From Candidatus Latescibacterota bacterium (GTDB taxonomy: Bacteria; Latescibacterota; MVCY01), in the NCBI GenBank assembly GCA_030669445.1, contig DAOVDP010000011.1, forward strand, positions 1 through 15,542: a stretch of DNA of 15,542 nucleotides, in the 5' to 3' direction. Positions 1 through 6,873 of this stretch are shown one piece after another (within the stretch, counting starts at the first letter, position 1; each line of letters opens with the position of its first letter). Both the position numbers and the translations under genes were made by a program. Below the pieces are notes generated by a model. The model saw nothing but the letters and a program-made list of their open reading frames with translations, searched no databases and had not been told where the DNA came from.

Positions 1-2
1 TG

Positions 3-110
3 GACTCCCTTGTCCAGATGGAGGTGGTCACCTACCAGCCCGAAGATTGCCCTCTCTGTGGCCAAGGGGTAAAATTGGTCAAACCAGGCAGCCGAAAGAG
101 CACTTACTGA
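3..110 (+). CDS. pyrE: Orotate phosphoribosyltransferase, C-terminal end (partial)
   Basis: This reading frame is open from the window edge and ends at TGA 108-110, leaving the last 35 residues. The tail includes [17 protein letters not shown]. The pattern CPLC followed a few residues later by LVKPGSR is the C-terminal signature I know from the shorter, thermophile-type orotate phosphoribosyltransferases. These enzymes convert orotate and PRPP to orotidine 5'-phosphate in pyrimidine synthesis. The catalytic PRPP loop lies outside the window, so function is judged only from this tail. The gene is convergent with the radical SAM gene at 437-1915 and is the only clear plus-strand gene here. Confidence 0.72.
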   Translation, partial: DSLVQMEVVTYQPEDCPLCGQGVKLVKPGSRKSTY

Positions 111-231
111 CCCTGGAGGTAGAGAAAATGGAGACCCTGGAACAGAAAACCCCATTGGGCAGAAATTCTATCCCCGGATGGGCTTCAGGGAAGTAGCCCG
201 CCAGATCCACTATGTGAAGCCGCTGTTTTGA
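73..231 (+). pseudogene. Probable remnant of a GNAT-type acetyltransferase C-terminus
   Basis: In the frame ending at TGA 229-231 the last 24 or so residues read KFYPRMGFREVARQIHYVKPLF. The F-Y-x-x-M-G-F-R-E-V core resembles the last strand and acetyl-CoA-proximal helix of GNAT N-acetyltransferases. Upstream in this frame the sequence is not protein-like and overlaps the pyrE tail. A separate ATG at 128 with a good ribosome binding site (GGAGGT at 115-120) opens the +1-shifted frame, which stops at 196. One reading is a short start fused by deletion and frameshift to the end of an acetyltransferase gene. The substrate cannot be told. The match is short, so this is a tentative call. Confidence 0.32.
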
Positions 232-253
232 AGATCGCTATTTCAAAACAGAA

Positions 254-311
254 GTAGGGGCGCACCTGTGTGTGCGCCCAAATCTGGGCAGACACATAGG
301 TTTGCCCCTAC
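254..311. repeat. GTAGGGGC-type palindromic repeat (REP-like, two-hairpin)
   Basis: Two 26-base arms are inverted copies of each other: the left arm starts GTAGGGGCGCACCTGTG, and the reverse complement of the right arm starts GTAGGGGCAAACCTATG. They agree at about 21 of 26 positions. Each arm can also fold alone: GGGCGCAC pairs with GTGCGCCC on the left, and GGGCAGAC pairs with GTTTGCCC (one G-U) on the right. The element lies between the pyrE/acetyltransferase side and the end of the radical SAM gene, so it could also serve as a bidirectional terminator. A related palindrome is at 15284-15312. Confidence 0.7.
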
Positions 312-436
312 AAATATGTGCCTGCAATCCTTTATTTCACAAGGGCTGTTGGCAAAATAGCACCATTGGTTAATAAGGAGCCGCCCCCAGACTATTTCCT
401 TCTTTCCAGGGCTATTGGTCTGGCACTGCCCGGTTG
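312..436. other. Intergenic spacer, nothing recognised
   Basis: This stretch lies between the palindromic repeat and the stop codon of the radical SAM gene. No ORF, RNA gene or canonical intrinsic terminator is visible on either strand. Confidence 0.5.
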
Positions 437-1915
437 TTAAAGAATGTGTAGTTCGCAGATTTTGCGGAAATGGCGCCCGTAAATCGCAAGGGTAACGGCC
501 AGTGGGAACAATCGGGGGGTGCGAAAATGTGTCCATAACAGGAGCTTCCAATAATGGAGTCGCTCCTTGCCAATAATACCCAGATAGTAGATGGAACGAA
601 AGAAGGCCAGGATATCCCCAGAGTTCAGTGGGTCTTTAATCTTCGGCGGTTTGTATTCTCGCAAGAAGGTCTTGACGCGCTGATAGTAATGCGTGGGTGA
701 GTAAATGTGTCGCAAAATGTTTTTGTATCCCTCCTGTAGCGTATCACGGTTCATCTTAGGTATAATGTTTGTTGTACCATCTACATTATCCCCCGACATC
801 TGATTGACCAGGCGATCTTCTCGCTTCAAACGTTCATAAAGTCTTGTTCCAACGGGAGCTTGAAGTAGGCCAACCATCGCCGTCACAATTCCGCTTTTCT
901 GGATAAAATCAATTTGTCGCTGGAAAATAGAGGGCGTATCATTGTCAAAGCCGACGATGAAGCCTCCCTGCACTTGCAACCCAGCTTGCTGAATACGTTT
1001 CACGTCTCCGACCAGATCACGGTTCCTGTTCTGAGTTTTACTGCATTCGATCAGGCTATCCTCATCCGGCGTCTCGATCCCGACAAAGACCGTATTAAAT
1101 CCCGCCTCAACCATCATCTTCATCAATTGCTCGTCGTCGGCCAGATTGATAGAGACTTCAGTGCTAAATGACACCTTCTCCCTGTCTTTCTGCCATTCTC
1201 TTAGCGCGGGCAACAGCTCGGTCTTGAGACGTCTCTTATTCCCAATCAGGTTGTCATCCACGAAGAAGACACCCCCACGCCACCCCAGGTTATAGAGACT
1301 GTCCAACTCGGCGATGATCTGTTCGGCGGTCTTGGTGCGTGGCCGGTGTCCAAATAACGCCGTCACATTGCAGAACTCGCAATTATAAGGGCAGCCTCGG
1401 GAGAACTGGATGCTCATCGAGGCGTAGCGCTTCAAGTCGGCCAACTTCCACAGAGGAACCGGAGTCTTCTGGAGGTCAGGAAAGTCGGACGTCGTATAGA
1501 CTCGCCTGGCATGCCCCTGTTCCAGATCCGCCAAAAAGGGCGGGAGGGTCAGCTCGGCTTCATTGAGCACGAAATGATCGACCTCCTCAAATTGTTCGTA
1601 TTCGCTGGCGAAGAGCGGTCCTCCGGCGACGACCTTAACGCCCATCTTTTTGCATTGGGCAATGATCTGGCGTGCTGACTCTCTTTGCACAACCATACCA
1701 CTGATAAAAGCATAATCAGCCCACACCAGGTCTTTCTCCGTGAGCTTTTTCACATTGAGGTCGACTAAGCGTTTTGTCCAGTCTGGTGGCAGCATCGCGG
1801 CAACTGTCAGCAGCCCCAGTGGCGGTGAGGCTGCTTTTTTCCGTACGAATTTAAGTGCATGCTTGAAACTCCAGAATGTATCTGGAAACTCAGGATAGAT
1901 CAACAGAACGTTCAT
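437..1915 (-). CDS. B12-binding radical SAM protein with C-terminal DUF4070 domain (HpnP-like group)
   Basis: The 492-residue protein has three parts. An N-terminal Rossmann-like cobalamin-binding domain (about 1-140) opens with MNVLLIYPEFPDTFWSF and includes PPLGLLTVAAMLP. A radical SAM core (about 165-340) has the 4Fe-4S cysteines C175, C179 and C182 (RGCPYNCEFCN) and a G-I-E-T strand near 280. A DUF4070-type C-terminus (about 340-480) follows. This is the architecture of the hopanoid C-2 methylase HpnP and many uncharacterised relatives, which use cobalamin and SAM to methylate unactivated carbons. The substrate here is unknown, and no hopanoid genes are in the window. The ATG at 1915 has an AAGGGA-type binding site about 8 bases upstream. 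The gene is last in a minus-strand series after the sigma-factor fusion and two small ORFs. Confidence 0.85.
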   Translation of the reverse strand: MNVLLIYPEFPDTFWSFKHALKFVRKKAASPPLGLLTVAAMLPPDWTKRLVDLNVKKLTEKDLVWADYAFISGMVVQRESARQIIAQCKKMGVKVVAGGPLFASEYEQFEEVDHFVLNEAELTLPPFLADLEQGHARRVYTTSDFPDLQKTPVPLWKLADLKRYASMSIQFSRGCPYNCEFCNVTALFGHRPRTKTAEQIIAELDSLYNLGWRGGVFFVDDNLIGNKRRLKTELLPALREWQKDREKVSFSTEVSINLADDEQLMKMMVEAGFNTVFVGIETPDEDSLIECSKTQNRNRDLVGDVKRIQQAGLQVQGGFIVGFDNDTPSIFQRQIDFIQKSGIVTAMVGLLQAPVGTRLYERLKREDRLVNQMSGDNVDGTTNIIPKMNRDTLQEGYKNILRHIYSPTHYYQRVKTFLREYKPPKIKDPLNSGDILAFFRSIYYLGIIGKERLHYWKLLLWTHFRTPRLFPLAVTLAIYGRHFRKICELHIL

Positions 1916-2029
1916 CAGGTTTCCCTTATTAATGGTTTACTACTGTTTTCTTGTTAGATGTGCCGCGGCAAATGATTATTACTCCACATGTAAAACCAAT
2001 AGTTTCACACCTCGCAAAGCCCGCACGCA
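1916..2029. other. Spacer upstream of the radical SAM gene
   Basis: No ORF or promoter stands out. It is short enough to allow co-transcription of the radical SAM gene from the promoter at 2543-2571, if the hairpin at 2348-2410 does not terminate. Confidence 0.4.
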
Positions 2030-2347
2030 TCATCGGCTCAGGAGCTTGATTACTTTGAGGATGACGATCTGGTCGGTAGAACGCCACTGGTCAGGGGATT
2101 TCCACTTACTTAGTGTATCTAAGCTGTTCCCCTGGTAGCGGACGAGCCAGGTTTCATGCCAGAATGCAGCCCAGGCCTGATTGGTAAGGTTAAGGCTTAT
2201 GTCAATGTTGTCCCAACTCCACCCCCACTTGTTGTCGTCTGAGCGTTCGGAGGCAGAACCGCCATGCCAGAACTCCAAGTTATCGATGCCGTGACTGCGG
2301 ATATACCAGCGGTACTGATTCACGGCCTCTGACCAAAAAAGCCGCAA
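2030..2347 (-). pseudogene. Unrecognised 105-codon ORF, possibly the 3' part of a broken gene
   Basis: The frame is open from TTG 2347 to TGA 2030-2032. The product is rich in tryptophan (about ten in 105) and ends with a protein-like strand, DQIVILKVIKLLSR. I recognise no family. There is no Shine-Dalgarno sequence before the TTG, which lies immediately after the long hairpin at 2348-2410. In the same frame, upstream, are a TGA (2357-2359), a TAA (2387-2389) and the 32-codon ORF. A different frame starts with GTG at 2360 and encodes a signal-peptide-like MRILLAAFLV. It would join this ORF if the T6 run at 2335-2340 were one base shorter. So this is either a small gene, a frameshifted secreted protein, or a decayed 3' end. 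Confidence 0.35.
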
Positions 2348-2410
2348 GGAGAATCCTCACGGCGCTGAGAAGTTGGCATTCTTCACTTAAGCGCCGGGCG
2401 AGAATTCTCC
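2348..2410 (-). terminator. Long imperfect hairpin followed by a T6 run; terminator or attenuator-like
   Basis: On the minus strand GGAGAATTCTC (2410-2400) pairs with GAGGATTCTCC (2358-2348) over 11 bp with one G-U. Inside it GGCGCT (2395-2390) pairs with AGCGCC (2366-2361), and GAAG (2384-2381) pairs with CTTC (2372-2369) around an 8-base loop. Seven bases later comes TTTTTT (2340-2335). The TAA of the 32-codon ORF is inside the hairpin, so translation of that ORF would disturb its folding. The T-run is set a little far from the stem for a classical intrinsic terminator. Confidence 0.5.
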
Positions 2411-2485
2411 TACAGGGGTGGGCACAGTAATTTCCTTGTGGGTTCCACCTACGAAGCTAATTTTAATAGTCTTGATAAACCACAT
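2387..2485 (-). CDS. Small 32-residue peptide with a strong promoter and ribosome binding site
   Basis: ATG 2485 opens a 32-codon frame closed by TAA 2387-2389. It is preceded by AAAGGAGGTG, a near-perfect complement of the 16S 3' end of this organism, about 6 bases before the ATG. The peptide starts MWFIKTIKISFVGG and ends TPVGEFSPGA. It has no membrane segment or cysteine. Its transcript is expected to begin near 2536 from the consensus promoter at 2543-2571. No homologous family comes to mind. It could be a leader peptide controlling the hairpin at its 3' end, a small secreted or modified peptide, or the start of a decayed gene, since the 105-codon ORF is in the same frame beyond two stops. 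Confidence 0.5.
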   Translation of the reverse strand: MWFIKTIKISFVGGTHKEITVPTPVGEFSPGA

Positions 2486-2542
2486 TGAGCCCACCTCCTT
2501 TGGGGGAAATCTGGTTAAGATATTATTTTTGAGATTGCCGCT

Positions 2543-2571
2543 AATATACGACGCCCCTTGGCCATTGTCAA
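2543..2571 (-). promoter_or_regulatory. Consensus sigma-70 promoter of the 32-codon ORF
   Basis: On the minus strand TTGACA (2571-2566) is separated by exactly 17 bases from TATATT (2548-2543). The rrn promoter at 12231-12259 has the same two hexamers and spacer length. Transcription would start near 2536, giving an untranslated leader of about 50 bases. Confidence 0.8.
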
Positions 2572-2614
2572 GGGAAAATTTAGAAGATTTGAACAACGGG
2601 CTGAAAATGTTCTG

Positions 2615-4123
2615 TTACCCTATCGGCAAGTTCACTGTAAACACCGTCCCTCTGGGCGCATTGTCATCTACGGTGATTGTCCCGCCGTGCTTCCAGACGA
2701 TGTAGCGGGAAAAGTATAGCCCAAAGCCCGGAGTATTATCAATGAGGTCTCGATTGTGGATTCCCTTGGTGGTGAAACCCGGGCAGAAAATAGCTCGTTT
2801 GACCTCTTCCGGAGTTCGGGGACGAGCCCTTTTTGCCAAGGCCAAAGCTGTCTTCCTGTCAATATGTTTACTGTTGACAAATCCATCGGCTATCTCCTCT
2901 ATCTTCTCCTTGGTTTCTTCCCAGGGGTGAGGCAACCCAACTCCGTTGTCTGTGCAACTGAAGGCGATATTGTCAGATTTCTCTCTCAAAGAGAGAGCCA
3001 AAGTTATCTTCCTGAAAGCGTTTTCCCCGTGCCGCGCAGAAGTCCATTGGTGAATATCCGGATAACACACTGCTTCAAGAGCGTTCTCAATGATATAGAG
3101 GAAGGCACGACGTAGGTTTACTGGATCTCCTATAACGGCTGGAAATCTCTCGAAGAAATCCTTTTCCACAACGACGGGTATACCCTCAAATTTTGGCTGA
3201 ACGATTTCGAGCACCTCCTGAATCACGTTATGAAGGAAGACAGAATCTTTGCCTGCTGGTCTATGGATTTCCAAAAGGAGTTCTTCTTTGGGAAGCTTCG
3301 CTTTCTGTGTGTAATCTTTGTAACTGAAAGCCAACTTAAGGAACATCTCGAAGTTCAGCAGAGCTCTGTCCCATTCGCCTTTCTCCGCATAGGCATTTCC
3401 CAAACCAGCATAAGGAAAAGGATTTTGGGGATCAAGTTGTCGAGCTCCCTCGCAGATCTTAATGACTTCGTCAATTTTCCCCTCTGACCTGGGATAGATT
3501 GCCGTCTTGCAAATCTCAACAATTCTGTCGCTGAAATCCTCCTTTGGTGCTTCTTTCTTCAATGTCCTGTCTACCATCTCCATCATCTCCTCTTTTAATG
3601 ACTTCCGTGCCCGATGAAGTCTTTGCTTTACAACAGCTACAGAGATGCCTAGGAAATCACCGACTTCCCGGCAGGAGAGTCCATCGATGTAATAGAGCGC
3701 CACAACCTGACGGTTTTTCTCTGAAAGCCTGCCGATGGCCTCCATAACCTCTTCTCTGAGCTCCTTTTGTTCATAGAGTTCGGAGGGGTTTTTAGGGCGT
3801 TGAACAAAGGCCGAAACCTGATTTTCGTCCAGTTGGTCCACTGAGACCTTGTCAAAGCGCCTTCGGGCAAGGTAGCTCCTAGATAGGTTGGCTACGGTAG
3901 TCCTCAAGTAGCTTCCAAATCTTGAGGGATCCTTGAGCGCAGAGAGCTGGAGGTAAACCTTAATGAACGCCTCCTGGGCAAGGTCCTGGGCTATGTCGAA
4001 ATCCCTCACATAGCTCAGGGCTAGACCGTAAACAGCGTTCTGATATTCCCTTACCAGCCCGCTGAAGGCATCGAGGTTGCCCTCAAGGCACCGCTGGACC
4101 AGTTGACTATCGGTTGTACTCAA
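2615..4123 (-). CDS. ECF-type sigma factor fused to TPR segment and histidine-kinase-like ATPase domain
   Basis: The 502-residue protein starts as a sigma-70 family factor. Region 2 (about 15-90) includes DIAQDLAQEAFIKVYLQL. Region 4 (about 123-178) has the helix-turn-helix LSCREVGDFLGISVAVVKQR. Residues about 205-262 form a TPR-like segment (PYAGLGNAYAEKGEWDRALL). A GHKL ATPase of histidine-kinase type follows (about 300-500): N box IIENALEA (344-351), G1 DNGVG (392-396), F box PGFTTKG (448-454) and G2 PGFGLYFSRYIV (465-476). The sequence before the ATPase resembles the end of the second DHp helix, but no H-box with a phosphoacceptor histidine is visible. The start is TTG 4123 behind AGGGGG; no ATG fits. 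Known relatives of the parts are ECF factors, which bind RNA polymerase, and GHKL anti-sigma kinases such as SpoIIAB, which bind sigma factors. That the ATPase controls its own sigma part is inference. Confidence 0.88.
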   Translation of the reverse strand: MSTTDSQLVQRCLEGNLDAFSGLVREYQNAVYGLALSYVRDFDIAQDLAQEAFIKVYLQLSALKDPSRFGSYLRTTVANLSRSYLARRRFDKVSVDQLDENQVSAFVQRPKNPSELYEQKELREEVMEAIGRLSEKNRQVVALYYIDGLSCREVGDFLGISVAVVKQRLHRARKSLKEEMMEMVDRTLKKEAPKEDFSDRIVEICKTAIYPRSEGKIDEVIKICEGARQLDPQNPFPYAGLGNAYAEKGEWDRALLNFEMFLKLAFSYKDYTQKAKLPKEELLLEIHRPAGKDSVFLHNVIQEVLEIVQPKFEGIPVVVEKDFFERFPAVIGDPVNLRRAFLYIIENALEAVCYPDIHQWTSARHGENAFRKITLALSLREKSDNIAFSCTDNGVGLPHPWEETKEKIEEIADGFVNSKHIDRKTALALAKRARPRTPEEVKRAIFCPGFTTKGIHNRDLIDNTPGFGLYFSRYIVWKHGGTITVDDNAPRGTVFTVNLPIG

Positions 4124-4149
4124 TCTTACCCCCTGTGAGAAGAAGCACT

Positions 4150-4178
4150 TCTATAAAAGAGACACAAAAGAAGGTGAA
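4150..4178 (-). promoter_or_regulatory. Candidate promoter of the sigma-factor fusion gene
   Basis: On the minus strand TTCACC (4178-4173), a 17-base spacer and TATAGA (4155-4150) lie just upstream of the TTG start. The match is moderate and the leader would be only about 20 bases. Confidence 0.35.
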
Positions 4179-4511
4179 AAGGTGACATTTGGGATAAAAA
4201 AATATTGCGAACCGTGCGTGCTAAGGGAATTGGGGGCGCAAGCTGGTAGGGTAATTTCTCTCTGAAGATAAGCCGTTTGCCCTGAGGCGTCCTGGCAACA
4301 TTTGTGGAGTTTTGAAACCCTCCACTACAACAAAGCCTGGGCAGTTGCAGAGAAAATTGCCTCTGCAGTGAGTAGAGGATGAGCGGTTGAGAAAACTCTT
4401 TCCGTAATGCTGATCTCTCTTCACAGAGAGAATCTCTCTGGTTGAAAGGGACGAATAGATTCGTCGTGAGGATTTTTTTGTTTAGCCAAACGGAGCTATT
4501 AACCAAAAAAA
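4156..4511. other. Intergenic region upstream of the sigma-factor fusion
   Basis: No convincing gene is present; open frames here have no ribosome binding site and no protein-like composition. It contains small hairpins, including CAGAGAG/CTCTCTG around a 3-base loop (4424-4440) and, on the minus strand, GTGGAG/CTCCAC near 4310-4330. It separates the 5S-like fragment from the candidate promoter. Confidence 0.5.
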
Positions 4512-4551
4512 ATCCCGGCTATATCCTACTCTCCCGCAAGGTCTCCCAAGC
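4512..4551 (-). pseudogene. Fragment of the 5S rRNA 3' end (partial duplicate)
   Basis: Forty bases match the 3' end of the intact 5S gene (6874-6913) at 37 positions, in the same orientation. On the minus strand both read CTTGGGAGACCTTGCGGGAG and continue through CCGGGAT into a T-run. Upstream of the match the sequence departs from 5S completely, so helices II and III are absent and this cannot be a functional 5S. With the intact gene it forms direct repeats around the propeller gene. It may also act as part of a terminator through the retained T8 run. Confidence 0.85.
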
Positions 4552-4575
4552 GCGTCGTCGCAGGTATATTTTCTG

Positions 4576-6819
4576 CTACCGGAGCAGGCACATTTTTCTT
4601 ACTGCCGTGGCCCCACCTGCACGTAAGTGTAGTAAATAAACGCCCGACCCCACTTCTTCTCCGGACTCGTTTTTGCCGTCCCAGAGCACCCTGTACTTAC
4701 CCGCCGTTTGTATGCCGTGGTGTAAGAATCTTACTTTGCAGCCAAGTACATCAAAGACGCTCAATTCAACATCTTGTGTTTTGCCTATGCGGTACAGAAT
4801 TGTAGTGGTAGCGTTAAAGGGATTGGGGTAATTCGGTTCCAAAACGTGGGTTTCCAAGGTAGGGATTTTTTCTTCAAGCTCAACAGAGGTAGGCGAAAAG
4901 CCATATAAATGACTCAATCCCGCAACGGTGCCCACCCAAATATCTGAATTCCCCCCCATCAGTAGGCAGCGCACATGATTGTCAACCAGTCCTTCGTTGT
5001 AGGAAACAGGAAGCCAACCATCTTCTGTTAATATCCCAATTCCCTTCCAGGTTCCGACCACGACGTATTGCTGTTCCTCCTGGGAGTAAGCAGAGGCATC
5101 AACCGCGGTAATGTGAGATGAAGGCAGGCCGTCCGCCTCGGTATAGGTCACAAAATGGGAGCCGTCATAGAATACCAAGCCATTATAAGTTCCCATCCAG
5201 ACATGATCATCTTGATCGACGGACACAGCCGCAACATCACATCCAGAAGGGAATCCTTGGACCTCAGAGTAAGAGGTCCACCATGCACCATCAAAACAAA
5301 ATAGCCCATCGTTACTTGCGGCCACCCATATACGCCTAGCCCTATCTTCAGCGATATCCAAGGCAATCCCGGATCCACCATCCTCGTATTTTATGAGGTA
5401 ATTCGTCCAGGTGGTGTCATTAAAGACACTAATGCCACCTATTGAACAAACCCATTTTCTATCGGCATGGTCCACAAAAACCTTAGTGACGTAATTGGAA
5501 AGCGGCCTATCACTTTTAAAAAAAGGCAGCCCGGCATCTTTGGTAACATGTGCGTAAGGATCTTCGGCAAGATTCTTGAATTCTCTTCCATCGAACCGAC
5601 TAACACATCTCCCCCCTGTCCCGATCCACAAATTACCATGGTGATCAGCGGCGACGCTGGAAATATTCATATCGGGAAGACCGTCAGAGGTGTCATATGC
5701 GGTAAAATGCGTTCCGTCATACTTGGCCAAACCGCCCCAGGGGTAAACCCCACATGTGATAAGTAACCCCGGCCCTGTGGCTAACCAGAGATTTCCTTGG
5801 GTATCCACAAAGAGGTCATTTATTATCGGACAGTCGAAAGTGTTGAACGGGTTGCGTGCCAACCACCGCCATTGTTGTCCGTCCCAGTAACTAATTCCTT
5901 GACGAGTTGCCAGCCACGGGTTTCCCTCCCGGTCAAAAGCGATTTGGCTGACGCATAACCCCGAAGGGGAATCGTGTTTAATCCATTGGTGTCCGTCATA
6001 TTCATTCAATTGCCCTCTATAATACCAACTATCAGCAGTAGCTACCCATATATGTCCTTCCTGATCTTCCTTGATGTCAGTTACGGAGTCAAAAGTCAGG
6101 CCATCGCTAGTGTCGAATACCTCCCAGTGTGTCCCATCCCAGCGGGCCAGTCCCTTAAGTGTCCCAAACCAATAGGTTGCATGAGAATCTTTAAAGATAG
6201 CATATACCATTTCATTGGGCAGCTCGTCTGGTTTATCATAGGTCCAGTTCTGGCCGTCAAATCGTATGATCCCTCTTTCTGTTCCAACCCAAATGGTGTT
6301 CTGATCATCAACATAAAGACAGTTACTCCAAAGATACTCACCTGTAACCTGAAAGGTCGTAACTATCAGGTTCCACTCCTTACCGTTAAATTTAAGAATG
6401 GCCGATGCAGATGCTGCCCACAGGCTATTGTTGGCATCCACTGCCAAGCTGTTAATATCTGAAGATTTTAAAGATACCTCCCAACTGAAGCCATCAAACC
6501 AGGCCAAACCATTGTCAGTTCCTGCCCATAACCGTCCTGTGTGATCTCTTATTAGGCAATTGATCCGTAGGCTGGGCAGGCCATCTTCTCTTGTATACCT
6601 TTGGTAACTATTGGAGACTTTATCCCGGCGAACCAGCCCATCAGTACTGCCTGCCCAAATGTTGTTGTCCTCTACAAGAAGACAGTTATAATCGGACCTG
6701 AAGCCATAGTAATTTACGATGTGGGTTTGAGAAGCGACCTTCTGGGAAATGGTAAGGCACAAAACAAGGCCCAAGGAGGCAATTATTTCTATGCTCTTAG
6801 GCTTCATAATATTTCCCAT
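4576..6819 (-). CDS. Secreted double beta-propeller protein (two-component regulator propeller repeats) with C-terminal sorting domain
   Basis: The 747-residue product has a signal peptide (about 1-31, hydrophobic ASLGLVLCLTI). Fourteen Reg_prop-type strands of the form I/LW-x-G/A-T-x-x-G-L follow, at about 54, 97, 133, 177, 217, 258, 302, 345, 398, 456, 498, 540, 587 and 627. Fourteen would make two seven-bladed propellers, as in the periplasmic sensors of hybrid two-component systems of Bacteroidetes. Here no transmembrane helix or kinase follows. Instead there is a type A / FlgD-like sorting domain (about 662-747), starting PNYPNPFNATTTI and including VFDVLG and SGVYLL. Export to the outer surface is inferred from that domain. 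The ligand is unknown. ATG 6819 is chosen for its GAGGA site; ATG 6807 is an alternative. The gene starts 54 bases after 5S. Confidence 0.87.
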   Translation of the reverse strand: MGNIMKPKSIEIIASLGLVLCLTISQKVASQTHIVNYYGFRSDYNCLLVEDNNIWAGSTDGLVRRDKVSNSYQRYTREDGLPSLRINCLIRDHTGRLWAGTDNGLAWFDGFSWEVSLKSSDINSLAVDANNSLWAASASAILKFNGKEWNLIVTTFQVTGEYLWSNCLYVDDQNTIWVGTERGIIRFDGQNWTYDKPDELPNEMVYAIFKDSHATYWFGTLKGLARWDGTHWEVFDTSDGLTFDSVTDIKEDQEGHIWVATADSWYYRGQLNEYDGHQWIKHDSPSGLCVSQIAFDREGNPWLATRQGISYWDGQQWRWLARNPFNTFDCPIINDLFVDTQGNLWLATGPGLLITCGVYPWGGLAKYDGTHFTAYDTSDGLPDMNISSVAADHHGNLWIGTGGRCVSRFDGREFKNLAEDPYAHVTKDAGLPFFKSDRPLSNYVTKVFVDHADRKWVCSIGGISVFNDTTWTNYLIKYEDGGSGIALDIAEDRARRIWVAASNDGLFCFDGAWWTSYSEVQGFPSGCDVAAVSVDQDDHVWMGTYNGLVFYDGSHFVTYTEADGLPSSHITAVDASAYSQEEQQYVVVGTWKGIGILTEDGWLPVSYNEGLVDNHVRCLLMGGNSDIWVGTVAGLSHLYGFSPTSVELEEKIPTLETHVLEPNYPNPFNATTTILYRIGKTQDVELSVFDVLGCKVRFLHHGIQTAGKYRVLWDGKNESGEEVGSGVYLLHLRAGGATAVRKMCLLR

Positions 6820-6873
6820 TTGGAGTCCTCAATTATGTCACCATTCGATCATTCGGTATTTCAAGTCAAAAAA

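Noticed and set aside
243..551. 102-codon minus-strand frame overlapping the end of the radical SAM gene
   Set aside because: It runs through the palindromic repeat and overlaps the radical SAM coding end in another frame; it has no recognisable protein content.
2357..2389. Selenocysteine or stop read-through joining the 32-codon ORF to the 105-codon ORF
   Set aside because: Both a TAA and a TGA separate them. The TAA cannot be a selenocysteine codon, and the hairpin is better explained as terminator or attenuator.
4210..4290. Resemblance to a c-di-GMP-I riboswitch (CAGGGCAAACGGC on the minus strand)
   Set aside because: Only the AGGGCAAAC element matches. The GACGCAAAGCC and CCGGCC parts of the consensus are missing and the expected paired helices cannot be drawn.
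4126..4506. 126-codon minus-strand frame upstream of the sigma-factor fusion
   Set aside because: No ribosome binding site, low-complexity unprotein-like composition, and it covers the candidate promoter of the downstream gene.
5118..6462. Open frames on the plus strand and other minus frames inside the propeller gene
   Set aside because: They are shadows of the repetitive, clearly coding propeller frame.
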